From: Alphaproteobacteria bacterium
Lineage (GTDB): Bacteria > Pseudomonadota > Alphaproteobacteria > Micropepsales > Micropepsaceae
NCBI GenBank assembly: GCA_947467345.1
Contig: CANIHD010000013.1
Span: forward strand, 1 to 64,000
DNA length: 64,000 bases
Direction of reading: 5' to 3'
Shown: piece by piece, positions 44,573-52,635 of the stretch
How the letters are laid out: every line of letters starts with the position of its first letter
How positions within the stretch are numbered: the stretch's first letter is position 1
Notes under the pieces: generated by a model
The model's input: the letters and a program-made list of their open reading frames with translations, nothing else
What the model was told of the DNA's origin: nothing
Databases searched by the model: none
Program-made: the position numbers and the translations under genes

Positions 44573-45402
44573 AAAAATTCGATTCGCGCGTAACACCGGC
44601 GCGCGCCGATCTCGCGGCAGCGGAGCTGAGAGGCGTTGTTGACGCGCCGCGTTTCGCGACGGGACGCGTTCTCACAGTCACACGCGGGATTGCCGATCTC
44701 AGGGTTCGTCCCGATGCTCGCGCCCAGCTCGAAACCCAAGTTCTCTATGGCGAAATCTTCATCGCCTACGATGAGGACAATGGCTGGGCGTGGGGCCAAG
44801 CCGCGACCGACAACTATGTCGGCTATGTCCGCGCCGATTGCCTGACGCTTGGCGCAACGGAGGCGACCCATCGCGTAACCGCGATCTCCACCCCTTTATT
44901 GGCGGGCGCCGATCCTTCGGCGCCGACGCTCGATCTCTTGCCGCTGAATGCGCGTGTTGTTGCGAATGACAGCGCGCGTTTCGTAAATGCCGGCGCTGGA
45001 TTCGTGTTCGCAGGGCATTTGGCGCCTCTTGCCGAGACTGCTCCCGATTGGGTTGCGGTGGCTGAGCGTTTTGTCGACGTGCCTTATGTCTGGGGCGGTA
45101 AGGCGATTGCCGGCATCGATTGCTCCGGTCTGCTGCAGACCTCGCTGCAAGCCGCCGGCAAAAATGCACCGCGCGACACGGACATGATGGAAGCGGCACT
45201 CGGTTCAGAGATCGCGAAGGGTGAAACGCTTCGCCGTGGCGATCTGGTGTTTTGGCGTCGCCATGTCGGCGTCATGCGCGACGCTGAAACGCTGCTGCAC
45301 GCCAATGCTTTTTTCATGGCGGTGACAAGCGAGCCTTTAACAGTTGCCACCGACCGCATAGCGCGGACGGATGGCCCCGTTCGAATGGTAAAAAGGCTTT
45401 AG
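44569..45402 (+). CDS. NlpC/P60 cell-wall peptidase with SH3 domain
   Basis: 277-residue enzyme starting at GTG 44569, which overlaps the aminopeptidase stop (GTGA). An N-terminal bacterial SH3 domain (about 30-110, GIADLRVRPDARAQLETQVLYGE) precedes an NlpC/P60 domain with Cys185 in GIDCSGLLQ, His in RRHVGVM and His in LLHANAF. The layout matches YkfC-like gamma-D-glutamyl-L-diamino acid endopeptidases that act after aminopeptidases in murein-peptide recycling. There is no signal peptide. Its TAG is the first codon of a 25-bp inverted repeat. Confidence 0.92.
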   Translation: MKKFDSRVTPARADLAAAELRGVVDAPRFATGRVLTVTRGIADLRVRPDARAQLETQVLYGEIFIAYDEDNGWAWGQAATDNYVGYVRADCLTLGATEATHRVTAISTPLLAGADPSAPTLDLLPLNARVVANDSARFVNAGAGFVFAGHLAPLAETAPDWVAVAERFVDVPYVWGGKAIAGIDCSGLLQTSLQAAGKNAPRDTDMMEAALGSEIAKGETLRRGDLVFWRRHVGVMRDAETLLHANAFFMAVTSEPLTVATDRIARTDGPVRMVKRL

Positions 45403-45670
45403 AGCCCGATCTTCTCATCTGGGAACGGCTGCGCCGGCGGAAATTTGCGTTGCGGGCAGGAGAAGGGCGCAGCGCGTAGCGGCACTACGGGCAAGCCCTT
45501 CGACGAACCCGCAACGCAAATTCCCCCGGCCCCTCAGGTTGTGTGTGTGCGGGCGACCGCTTCGTTGCGCCGCTCGGCCGATGTACCCACATCGCCCGTC
45601 GCAGCGCGCCTGGCGGATCGCCTCGCCCACACGCAACGCAGACGATCCCAGATGAGAAGATCGGGCTCTA
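45400..45670. mobile_element. 271-bp MITE-like element with perfect 25-bp inverted repeats
   Basis: The ends 45400-45424 and 45646-45670 are perfect 25-bp inverted copies starting TAGAGCCCGATC and bordered by TA. The interior has a long hairpin (15-bp perfect arms 45442-45456 and 45508-45522, with nested arms GAAGGGC/GCCCTTC and CGTAG/CTACG) and a second hairpin (CGATGT-ACCC-ACATCG, 45579-45594). It holds no gene. The terminal TAG of each repeat is the stop codon of the flanking convergent gene. The TA border would fit a Tc1/mariner-IS630-type element, which is inference. Confidence 0.7.
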
Positions 45671-46345
45671 GTGCGCTGCCGGAGCCGGTGCAGCTTCAGC
45701 CGGTGCCGGCGCTGCTGCGCCTTCAGCCGGAGCTGCGCCTTCGGGGGGTGCGCCTTCCGCAGGAGCACCTTCAGCCGGCGCCGCTGCTTCTGCGGGACGC
45801 GGCGGCGGCAAAGCCGCCGGAGCATCGGCCTGCATGCGTAGGAAGGCGATGATGTCGATGCGTTCCTGCGCGCGCGGCACGCCTGCGAACAGCATCTTGG
45901 TGCCGGGCACGTAGGCCGGCGGCGCCTTCAAGAAGCGGAACAGTTCGTCATAGCTCCAGTCGCCGCCTTTGGCGTGCATGGCGGGCGAGTAATCGAAACC
46001 GGCTGTGCTTGCCTTGGCGCGGCCGACGACATTGTGGAGATTGGGGCCGATGGTCGGCGCGGCGCCGGCTGCCCACACATGGCAAGCGGCGCATTTGGCC
46101 GCGGCGGCTTCGCCCGCTGCGAGGTCGGCGGCTGGAATGGCGGCCGCAAAATCCGGAAGCGGTTCTTCGACGGGCGCCGCAGGGGCAGCGGCAGCGCCTT
46201 CTTCTTCGACGCCTTCGACGACATAGGCCTGCTTTTCCAGCGGCTCCACGTGGAACAGCGTCTCAGCAACGACCCTCGTGCCCAGCACGAACAGGACCGC
46301 GCCCAACACCGCACCCGCGACCTTGTTCCACTCGAAGGAATCCAT
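45668..46345 (-). CDS. Membrane-anchored c-type cytochrome
   Basis: 225-residue cytochrome c from ATG 46345, preceded by GGAG. It has an N-terminal membrane anchor (KVAGAVLGAVLFVLGTRVVA), an acidic/Ala linker, then a class I cytochrome domain with heme motif CAACH, GPNLHNVVGRAK and the axial Met in PGTKMLFAGV. This is the CycM/c552-like type that carries electrons to terminal oxidases. About 45 C-terminal residues are low-complexity Ala/Pro/Glu repeats (APAEGAPPEGAAP). Its stop lies in the right inverted repeat of the adjacent element. Confidence 0.92.
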   Translation of the reverse strand: MDSFEWNKVAGAVLGAVLFVLGTRVVAETLFHVEPLEKQAYVVEGVEEEGAAAAPAAPVEEPLPDFAAAIPAADLAAGEAAAAKCAACHVWAAGAAPTIGPNLHNVVGRAKASTAGFDYSPAMHAKGGDWSYDELFRFLKAPPAYVPGTKMLFAGVPRAQERIDIIAFLRMQADAPAALPPPRPAEAAAPAEGAPAEGAPPEGAAPAEGAAAPAPAEAAPAPAAH

Positions 46346-46552
46346 CAGCTTGCTCCGCAATCTTCGGCGAATTATTCCGGGCCAAGCGCGATAAAAAATG
46401 CCGGCCAAGGCGCCCAACCGGCAGCCGGGGAATCCGGCGCCGAAAGCAGGGCGACATTACCTACCAGCCCTTGGTCGTCATTGCGGCGAAGCGTCGCATA
46501 ATCTCTGGCGATGGGATAAAGAGCCGGTCGAATCCCGCGTTTAGGAGCAGGT

Positions 46553-47281
46553 GTGAACCCCATCATTATCATTCCGGCACGCATGGCCGCGACGCGCCTT
46601 CCGGGCAAGCCGATGGCCGATATCGCCGGCACGCCGATGATCGTGCGGGTGTGGGCCCAGGCGGTTAAAGCGGCTATCGGCCCCGTGCTGGTGGCCACAG
46701 CCGATGAGGTCATTCGCATGGCGATCTTGCGCGCCGGCGGACATGCCGTGCTGACCGATCCGGCGCTTCCTTCGGGTTCCGACCGCATCCACTCCGCCCT
46801 AGTCGAGTTCGACCCGGAGCGGCGCTACGACGCAGTGGTCAATCTCCAAGGTGACCTCCCGGCGGTCAGTCCGGTGGCAGTGCGGCTGGCCGCCCGAGTC
46901 TTGTCCGAAAGCGGGGCCGACATCGCGACGCTTGCCGCTCCCATCCACGCCGCCGAGGAGGCCGACAACCCGAATGTGGTGAAAGCCGTGGTGGCTTGGA
47001 ACGAAGACGGCTCGCGCGGCCAAGCGCTTTATTTCAGCCGCGCGCGGACACCTTCCGGTAAAGGCATGTGTTTTCACCATGTCGGAATCTACGCCTATAC
47101 GCGGTCCGCATTGGCGCGCTTTGTGGCGTTGCCGCCTTCGCCTTTGGAGCGCCGCGAACGCTTAGAGCAATTGCGGGCTTTGGAGGCTGGCATGCGCATC
47201 GTGGTGGCGCGAATTGACGAGGTTCCCATCAGCATCGACACTCCAGAAGATTTGGAAATCGCACGACGTCTTCTCGGCTAA
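46553..47281 (+). CDS. kdsB: KdsB, CMP-KDO synthetase
   Basis: Activates KDO as CMP-KDO for lipopolysaccharide core assembly. The 242-residue protein starts at GTG 46553 with IIIIPARMAATRLPGKPMADI and carries LPSGSDRI and VVNLQGDLPAVS, then HVGIYAYTRSAL. pheA follows after 31 bases on the same strand. It shows that this organism makes KDO-containing lipopolysaccharide. Confidence 0.95.
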   Translation: MNPIIIIPARMAATRLPGKPMADIAGTPMIVRVWAQAVKAAIGPVLVATADEVIRMAILRAGGHAVLTDPALPSGSDRIHSALVEFDPERRYDAVVNLQGDLPAVSPVAVRLAARVLSESGADIATLAAPIHAAEEADNPNVVKAVVAWNEDGSRGQALYFSRARTPSGKGMCFHHVGIYAYTRSALARFVALPPSPLERRERLEQLRALEAGMRIVVARIDEVPISIDTPEDLEIARRLLG

Positions 47282-47312
47282 GCCGAAAATATTTCTCGAA
47301 AGCGCCCATCGC

Positions 47313-48185
47313 ATGTCTCAACCGTCCAAGATTAAATCCGCGCGCAAAATCGTGTTCCAAGGCGAGCCCGGTTCGTACTCGCAGCTCGCGTGCAAAGAGG
47401 CCCTGCCGAATTACGAAAGCGTGCCGGCGGCGACGTTCGAGGAAGCGTTTGCAGCGATCCGCGGACAGGGTGTCGATCTCGGCATGATTCCGATCGAGAA
47501 TTCGCTGCACGGGCGCATCACCGATATTCATCATCTTCTGCCTGACTCACCGCTGTATATTGTGGGTGAGCATTTCTTGCGCGTGCGCCATCAATTAATG
47601 GCGGCGCCGGGCACGACGCTTTCTGACGTCACCACGGTGGTGAGCCAGGAACCTGCACTCGGTCAGGTGCGCAATTTCATTCGCGAACATGGTTTGAAGC
47701 GCGAATTATGGGCCGACACGGCGGGGGCGGCGCGCCATGTGGCAGCGGTCAAAGACAAGACCTTGGCGGCGGTGGCGTCGTCATTGGCGGCCGAAATTCA
47801 TGGCCTCACCATTTTGCGGCGCGACATCGAAGACGCCGATCATAACGTCACGCGCTTTCTCATCATGTCGGCAGAGCCGGACGATGCGGAGCACAATGGC
47901 GATCCCATCATCACCAGCATTATTTTCCGTGTACGGAACGTTCCGGCATCGCTCTATAAAGCGCTGGGCGGTTTCGCCACCAATGGCGTGAACATCACCA
48001 AGCTGGAATCGTACCAGCTCGAAGGCTCGTTCAGCGCGACGCAGTTTTATGCCGATGTCGAAGGCCACCCCGAGGACCGCGCGGTGCGTTTGGCGTTGGA
48101 AGAATTGCAGTTCTTCACCTCGACCCTGAAAGTGCTCGGGGTCTACAAAGCGCATCCGTTCCGAAAAATTGCCGGCACGAAATAG
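47313..48185 (+). CDS. pheA: PheA-type prephenate dehydratase
   Basis: 290-residue monofunctional prephenate dehydratase making phenylpyruvate for phenylalanine. The catalytic domain has VFQGEPGSYSQLAC, MIPIENSLHGRI and the TRFLIM motif. A C-terminal ACT domain (about 195-285; FRVRNVPASLYKALGGFA and ITKLESYQ) is the usual phenylalanine feedback site. ATG 47313 fits the family; longer in-frame starts run into kdsB. It ends convergently, 1 base from the macrodomain gene. Confidence 0.95.
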   Translation: MSQPSKIKSARKIVFQGEPGSYSQLACKEALPNYESVPAATFEEAFAAIRGQGVDLGMIPIENSLHGRITDIHHLLPDSPLYIVGEHFLRVRHQLMAAPGTTLSDVTTVVSQEPALGQVRNFIREHGLKRELWADTAGAARHVAAVKDKTLAAVASSLAAEIHGLTILRRDIEDADHNVTRFLIMSAEPDDAEHNGDPIITSIIFRVRNVPASLYKALGGFATNGVNITKLESYQLEGSFSATQFYADVEGHPEDRAVRLALEELQFFTSTLKVLGVYKAHPFRKIAGTK

Positions 48186-48186
48186 T

Positions 48187-48729
48187 CTAGTCGCGTAACG
48201 CCGCGATGAGAGCGCTGTAGCGTTCGCGGTCGGCGCGGGTGAAACAGCAAAACGTCACCAAGGTCTGGATATCGCTCTGGCGTAGATGCGCGATGACGGT
48301 TGAGAAGGCGATTTTCGTCGCGACATCGGCCGGCCAACGATAGGCGCCGATGCCGATAGCGGGAATAGCGATGGTGCGCACGTCGTTTGCATCGGCAAGC
48401 GCAAATACGCTTTCGTAGCAGCGCGCCAGCACAGGTTCCTGCGTCGCCTTTTGCGCCGGCCCGCCCCAAATCGGCGCCACGGTGTGGATCACGAATTTGG
48501 CCGGTAGTTTGAAACCGTCGGTGATGATGGCCGCGCCCGGTTCGCAATGACCGATGCGGGCCAATTCTTCATCCAATTCCGAGCCCGCGCGTTTGCGAAT
48601 GGTACCGTCCACGCCGCCACCCGGCCCACCAGTGTGGGTCAGCTCGGCATTCGCGGCATTCACGATGGCATCCACGGGAAGCGTTGTGATGTCGGCCTCG
48701 ATGGCCTCGACCCGGTCACGCACATTCAT
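48187..48729 (-). CDS. Macrodomain protein (ADP-ribose binding/deacetylase)
   Basis: 180-residue macrodomain of the YmdB/MacroD type. The signature DAIVNAANAELTHTGGPGGGVDGTI supplies the catalytic Asn and Asp region, and AIPAIGIGAYRWPADVA the phosphate-binding loop. Members remove O-acetyl-ADP-ribose or mono-ADP-ribose. ATG 48729 overlaps the nudC stop (ATGA), so the two nucleotide-metabolism genes are translated together. Confidence 0.92.
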   Translation of the reverse strand: MNVRDRVEAIEADITTLPVDAIVNAANAELTHTGGPGGGVDGTIRKRAGSELDEELARIGHCEPGAAIITDGFKLPAKFVIHTVAPIWGGPAQKATQEPVLARCYESVFALADANDVRTIAIPAIGIGAYRWPADVATKIAFSTVIAHLRQSDIQTLVTFCCFTRADRERYSALIAALRD

Positions 48730-49652
48730 ACTTCGGCCCAACCCCTTATGAGATGAAAAGCGATAGCCTGTGTCCGTGGCAATTCTATGCCAGATTTTTC
48801 ACCGGCAAGAATTTTCCGCAAGTCGGTCTTGCTGACCCAACGCGCGGCCACGATTTCGGTGCCGTCCACCGTGATCTCTTCGCTTTCGGCCTCGGCGTAG
48901 CAACCCAGCATCAGGGAGTAGGGGTAAGGCCAGGGCTGCGCCGCGAAAAAACGCACCTGGCCGATTCGAATGCCGACCTCTTCTGCAACCTCACGTCGCA
49001 CCGCGTCCTCGATGGCCTCGCCCGGCTCGATGAATCCGGCGAGCGCGGAATAATTTCTGGTGCCGGCGAAGCGTTTGTTGTTGGCGAGAAGGCAATACTC
49101 GCCGCGTGTCACCAGCATGATCACCACCGGATCGGTGCGCGGGAATTGCTCGGTTTCACAAGATTGGCAGAGCCGTCGGTAACCACCGTCATGGACGATG
49201 GTGGGCGCGCCGCAATTGGGGCAAAACCCGTGGCGCGCATGCCATTCGAACAGCGCCTTGGCCTGACCCATAATGGCGATCTCCGGCAAAGGCAGCGCAG
49301 CCGCCGCGGCGCGCGCCTCGCTGAAATGACCGAATTCGGCCCAAGCACCGCCAGCCGGATCGCTTAGGATCGATACGTCGCGCGCGAAAACGGCTTTCTC
49401 CCCGTCCAGCCCCAGAAAAATCTCCTGCCCTTCGGGTGCGCGTACAGCGGCCAGCCCGGCACTGTCGACGAAGCCGAGCTCCTTATGCGAGGCGCTCGCC
49501 GCCCCCAAAAGAAAGGGCTGCATCCGCCACATCGGCAGGATAAGGGTGCCCGGCGCTTGGCGCTTAGCCGCAAGCCAGGCGGCATCGCCGCGGCGCTCAC
49601 TGGCGCGGTCGAGTGGATTGGCGGTGTAGGGCAAAGGGGGGCGGGACGACAT
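48726..49652 (-). CDS. nudC: NudC, NADH/NAD-capped RNA pyrophosphatase
   Basis: 308-residue Nudix enzyme that hydrolyses NADH and removes NAD caps from RNA. It has an N-terminal domain, a zinc ribbon (FCPNCGAPTIVHDGGYRRLC and SCE), then the Nudix box GFIEPGEAIEDAVRREVAEE and the NudC-specific SQPWPFPxS-like segment, here AAQPWPYPYSLMLG. It lies upstream of the macrodomain gene on the minus strand, divergent from the SRP RNA. Confidence 0.94.
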   Translation of the reverse strand: MSSRPPLPYTANPLDRASERRGDAAWLAAKRQAPGTLILPMWRMQPFLLGAASASHKELGFVDSAGLAAVRAPEGQEIFLGLDGEKAVFARDVSILSDPAGGAWAEFGHFSEARAAAAALPLPEIAIMGQAKALFEWHARHGFCPNCGAPTIVHDGGYRRLCQSCETEQFPRTDPVVIMLVTRGEYCLLANNKRFAGTRNYSALAGFIEPGEAIEDAVRREVAEEVGIRIGQVRFFAAQPWPYPYSLMLGCYAEAESEEITVDGTEIVAARWVSKTDLRKILAGEKSGIELPRTQAIAFHLIRGWAEV

Positions 49653-49750
49653 CGCCCCAGCCTAACCCGGCGGCATCGCCCACGGAATAGCGGCAGGAAC
49701 CTCCCGATTCCTCTTGTTCGCGACGGCTCGGCCCTTGATATAGTGCCCCT

Positions 49751-49845
49751 GGGAGGCTGGCGATGGACGAGACCCTCGCCAACCCGGTCAGGTCCGGAAG
49801 GAAGCAGCCGTAACGAGTTTCGTCTCGGGTCTTTGCCGGTCTCCC
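49751..49845 (+). ncRNA. ffs: Signal recognition particle RNA (4.5S, small bacterial type)
   Basis: Contains the diagnostic domain IV sequence GGTCAGGTCCGGAAGGAAGCA with the GGAA-type tetraloop and asymmetric bulge that bind Ffh. The outer strands GGGAGGCTGGC and GCCGGTCTCCC pair to close a single hairpin of about 95 nt. It sits just before dnaX, its usual place in Alphaproteobacteria. Confidence 0.95.
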
Positions 49846-49870
49846 ACCGATCCCGAAAGAGCCACGCCGC

Positions 49871-51667
49871 ATGGACGAGAACGAGGAACCGGGCCTGGGC
49901 CTCGACGCGCCGCCCGCGAAGGCCGGCTCTGCGTCCGTGCCCTATCGGGTCCTGGCCCGCAAATACCGCCCCTCCGACTTTACCGGCCTGATCGGGCAGG
50001 AGGCGCTGGTGCGCACCCTGCGCAATGCCTTCGCGTCGGGCCGCATCGCCCATGCCTTCATGCTCACGGGCGTGCGGGGAGTGGGGAAAACCACGACCGC
50101 GCGCATCATTGCTCGGGCGCTGAATTGCATCGGGGCGGACGGGACGGGCAAAGCACCCACCATCGATCCGTGCGGCGTGTGCGAGCCCTGCCGCGCCATT
50201 GCCGAGTCGCGCCATGTTGACGTTCTGGAAATGGACGCCGCGTCGCGCACCGGCATCGACGACATACGCGAGATTGTCGAAGGCACGCGCTACGCACCCG
50301 CCTCGGCGCGCTACAAGGTCTACATCATCGACGAAGTGCACATGTTGTCGAAGTCGGCTTTCAACGGTCTTCTGAAGACGCTGGAAGAGCCGCCGCCGCA
50401 TGTGAAATTCGTTTTCGCCACCACCGAAATCCGCAAAGTGCCGGTCACGGTTCTTTCGCGCTGTCAGCGTTTCGATTTGCGCCGCATTGAATCCGGCGAG
50501 TTATCGACGCACCTCGCATCCATCGCGCAGAAGGAAAGCGTGGCCGTGGATGCTGCTGCTCTAGCGCTGATCGCGCGTGCTGCGGAAGGCTCGGTGCGCG
50601 ATGCGCTGTCGCTGCTCGATCAAGCCATCGCGCATCACATCGGCGAAAGCGGCACCACGACAATCACCGGAGAAGAGATCCGCGCCATGCTCGGCCTTGC
50701 CGACCGTGGCCGTGTGCTAGATCTCTTCGAAAAATTGATGGCGGGCCAGATCGCCGCGGCGCTGGCGGATTTGCGCGACCTCTACGACGGCGGCGCCGAT
50801 CCTTTGGTGATCATGCAGGATCTCTTGGAGACCACGCATTTTCTGACGCGCGTGAAAGTGGCGCCGGGCGCGGAAGGATTTTTCGACGGCGGCAGCGCCG
50901 AAGCGGCGCGCGCCGTGACCATGGCCGGAAAATTGACCGTGCCGTCGCTCACCCGCGCCTGGCAGATGTTGCTGAAAGGCCTTCTGGAAGTGCGCGATGC
51001 CGCCAATCCACTGCCGGCCACTGAAATGGCGCTGGTGCGACTCGCTTATGCCGCCGATCTGCCGCCGACCGAACGCTTGGTGCGCGCATTGCGCGATGGT
51101 GACGCGGTATCGCCCCTATCTTCATCGCCCGCGCCGCGCGCTCCACAGCCTGGCCCGCGCGCAAGTGGCAACGGACCTGCCATGAGTGCGCCGCAGCCAC
51201 GCGAGGCCATGCCGGCACCCGATCTGGCTCCGGCTTCACCTGCGTCCATGGTGCCGATGGCGAGTCTTTCGAGCCTCGAAGACATCATTGCTTTGGCAAA
51301 AGAGCGCGGCGCGCGGCTTCTGGCGACGCAACTCGAGAACAATTTTCATCTGGTGGCGCTCGAACCGGGGCGCATCGAATTTCGCCCGGATGCGCAGGCG
51401 CCGCGCACGCTCTCCGGCGATCTGGCGCAACGGCTGAAAGATTGGACCGGCCAACGCTGGATCATCACCGTCGCCAGCGAAGGCGGTGCGCCGACGCTCG
51501 CCGGGCAGAAGATAGCGACGGAGCGTGCCAGGAAAGACGCTGTCGCCAACGAGCCTTTCGTGCGCGCGGTGATGGACGCGTTTCCCGGTGCCGAGATTGT
51601 CGCCGTGCGCGAGCGCGTCAGCGACGAACAAGCCGCGGAACCGCCGGTCGAGGAGGAGAGTCAGTAA
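49871..51667 (+). CDS. dnaX: DnaX, DNA polymerase III gamma/tau subunit
   Basis: 598-residue clamp-loader subunit. Walker A GVRGVGKTTTARI, zinc module CGVCEPC, DEVHMLS and the sensor segment LKTLEEPPPHVKFVFATTE are visible. A Pro/Ala-rich linker (about 415-460) precedes a C-terminal tau-like domain (about 465-575) ending in an acidic tail. No obvious frameshift signal for a short gamma form was seen. Its stop overlaps the ybaB ATG by one base, giving the conserved dnaX-ybaB-recR order. Confidence 0.97.
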   Translation: MDENEEPGLGLDAPPAKAGSASVPYRVLARKYRPSDFTGLIGQEALVRTLRNAFASGRIAHAFMLTGVRGVGKTTTARIIARALNCIGADGTGKAPTIDPCGVCEPCRAIAESRHVDVLEMDAASRTGIDDIREIVEGTRYAPASARYKVYIIDEVHMLSKSAFNGLLKTLEEPPPHVKFVFATTEIRKVPVTVLSRCQRFDLRRIESGELSTHLASIAQKESVAVDAAALALIARAAEGSVRDALSLLDQAIAHHIGESGTTTITGEEIRAMLGLADRGRVLDLFEKLMAGQIAAALADLRDLYDGGADPLVIMQDLLETTHFLTRVKVAPGAEGFFDGGSAEAARAVTMAGKLTVPSLTRAWQMLLKGLLEVRDAANPLPATEMALVRLAYAADLPPTERLVRALRDGDAVSPLSSSPAPRAPQPGPRASGNGPAMSAPQPREAMPAPDLAPASPASMVPMASLSSLEDIIALAKERGARLLATQLENNFHLVALEPGRIEFRPDAQAPRTLSGDLAQRLKDWTGQRWIITVASEGGAPTLAGQKIATERARKDAVANEPFVRAVMDAFPGAEIVAVRERVSDEQAAEPPVEEESQ

Positions 51668-51975
51668 TGGACATGCGCGAGATGATGCAGCGCGCCAAGG
51701 CAATGCAGGAAAAGGCCGCCGAGCTGCAGCGCGCCATGGCGGGAATCGAAACCGAAGGGCAAGCCGGCGGCGGCCTCGTCAAAGCAATCATGTCCGGCAA
51801 TGGTGTCTTGAAGCGCGTCACGATCGATCCGTCGCTGCTGAAGGCGGATGAACGCGAAATTCTGGAAGATCTGATCGTCGCCGCGCACACTGATGCCAAA
51901 TCGAAGCTCGATGCAAAATTGGCGCAAGAGATGAGCCAGCTCACCGGCTCGCTCGGAATTCCCGGGCTCGGCTGA
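51667..51975 (+). CDS. YbaB/EbfC nucleoid-associated protein
   Basis: 102-residue DNA-binding protein of the YbaB/EbfC family. It has helices [23 protein letters not shown] and a central strand [20 protein letters not shown], then [11 protein letters not shown]. Family members form dimers and coat DNA; their precise role is uncertain, but they nearly always sit between dnaX and recR. ATG 51667 overlaps the dnaX stop by one base. Confidence 0.95.
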   Translation: MDMREMMQRAKAMQEKAAELQRAMAGIETEGQAGGGLVKAIMSGNGVLKRVTIDPSLLKADEREILEDLIVAAHTDAKSKLDAKLAQEMSQLTGSLGIPGLG

Positions 51976-51979
51976 TCAC

Positions 51980-52582
51980 GTGGCAGGTTCGCCGGCAGGG
52001 CCCGAAATCGAACGTCTGATTCAGCTGCTGGCCAAGCTGCCGGGGCTTGGCCCGCGGTCGGCGCGGCGCGCTGCGCTCGCGCTGCTCAAGAAACGCGAAA
52101 CGCTGATGGAGCCGCTGGCATCGGCCATGGCCGGCGCGGCCGCCGCCATCAAGACCTGCGCCACATGCGGCAATCTCGATACGGTTGAGCCCTGTGTAAT
52201 TTGCCGTGATGCGCGTCGCGATCCGCATGTCATCTGCGTTGTCGAAGATGTTGCCGATCTTTGGGCGCTGGAGCGCGCGGGCGTGTTTCGCGGACGCTAC
52301 CATGTGCTCGGCGGCGCTTTGTCGGCGCTGGATGGTGTGACGCCGGAAAAACTGAATCTGCCGACGCTGCTGGAGCGCGTGCGCGCCGGCATCAATGAAG
52401 TGGTGTTGGCGATGAACGCCACCGTCGAAGGCCAAAGCACGGCGCATTATCTGATGGATGCGCTGGAGCCTTCAGGCGTGCGCGTGACGCGGCTGGCGCA
52501 TGGCGTGCCGGTGGGCGGCGAACTCGATTATCTCGATGAAGGCACGCTCAACGCCGCCTTCAAAGCGCGGCGGCAGATGTAA
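51980..52582 (+). CDS. recR: RecR, recombination mediator
   Basis: 200-residue RecFOR pathway protein. The N-terminal helix-hairpin-helix region is [17 protein letters not shown], the zinc finger [16 protein letters not shown], the Toprim domain [14 protein letters not shown], and the C-terminal Walker-B-like segment is present. GTG 51980 starts 5 bases after the ybaB stop. A complete third gene of the dnaX-ybaB-recR operon. Confidence 0.96.
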   Translation: MAGSPAGPEIERLIQLLAKLPGLGPRSARRAALALLKKRETLMEPLASAMAGAAAAIKTCATCGNLDTVEPCVICRDARRDPHVICVVEDVADLWALERAGVFRGRYHVLGGALSALDGVTPEKLNLPTLLERVRAGINEVVLAMNATVEGQSTAHYLMDALEPSGVRVTRLAHGVPVGGELDYLDEGTLNAAFKARRQM

Positions 52583-52635
52583 CGGCTTCGGCCAACATCG
52601 TTACTCAGATTTCTTTCCCGAGGACCGATTTATCC

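Noticed and set aside
49871-51667. Programmed frameshift in dnaX for a gamma subunit
   Set aside because: No slippery A-run with a following hairpin was seen at the expected place; the single long form is sufficient.
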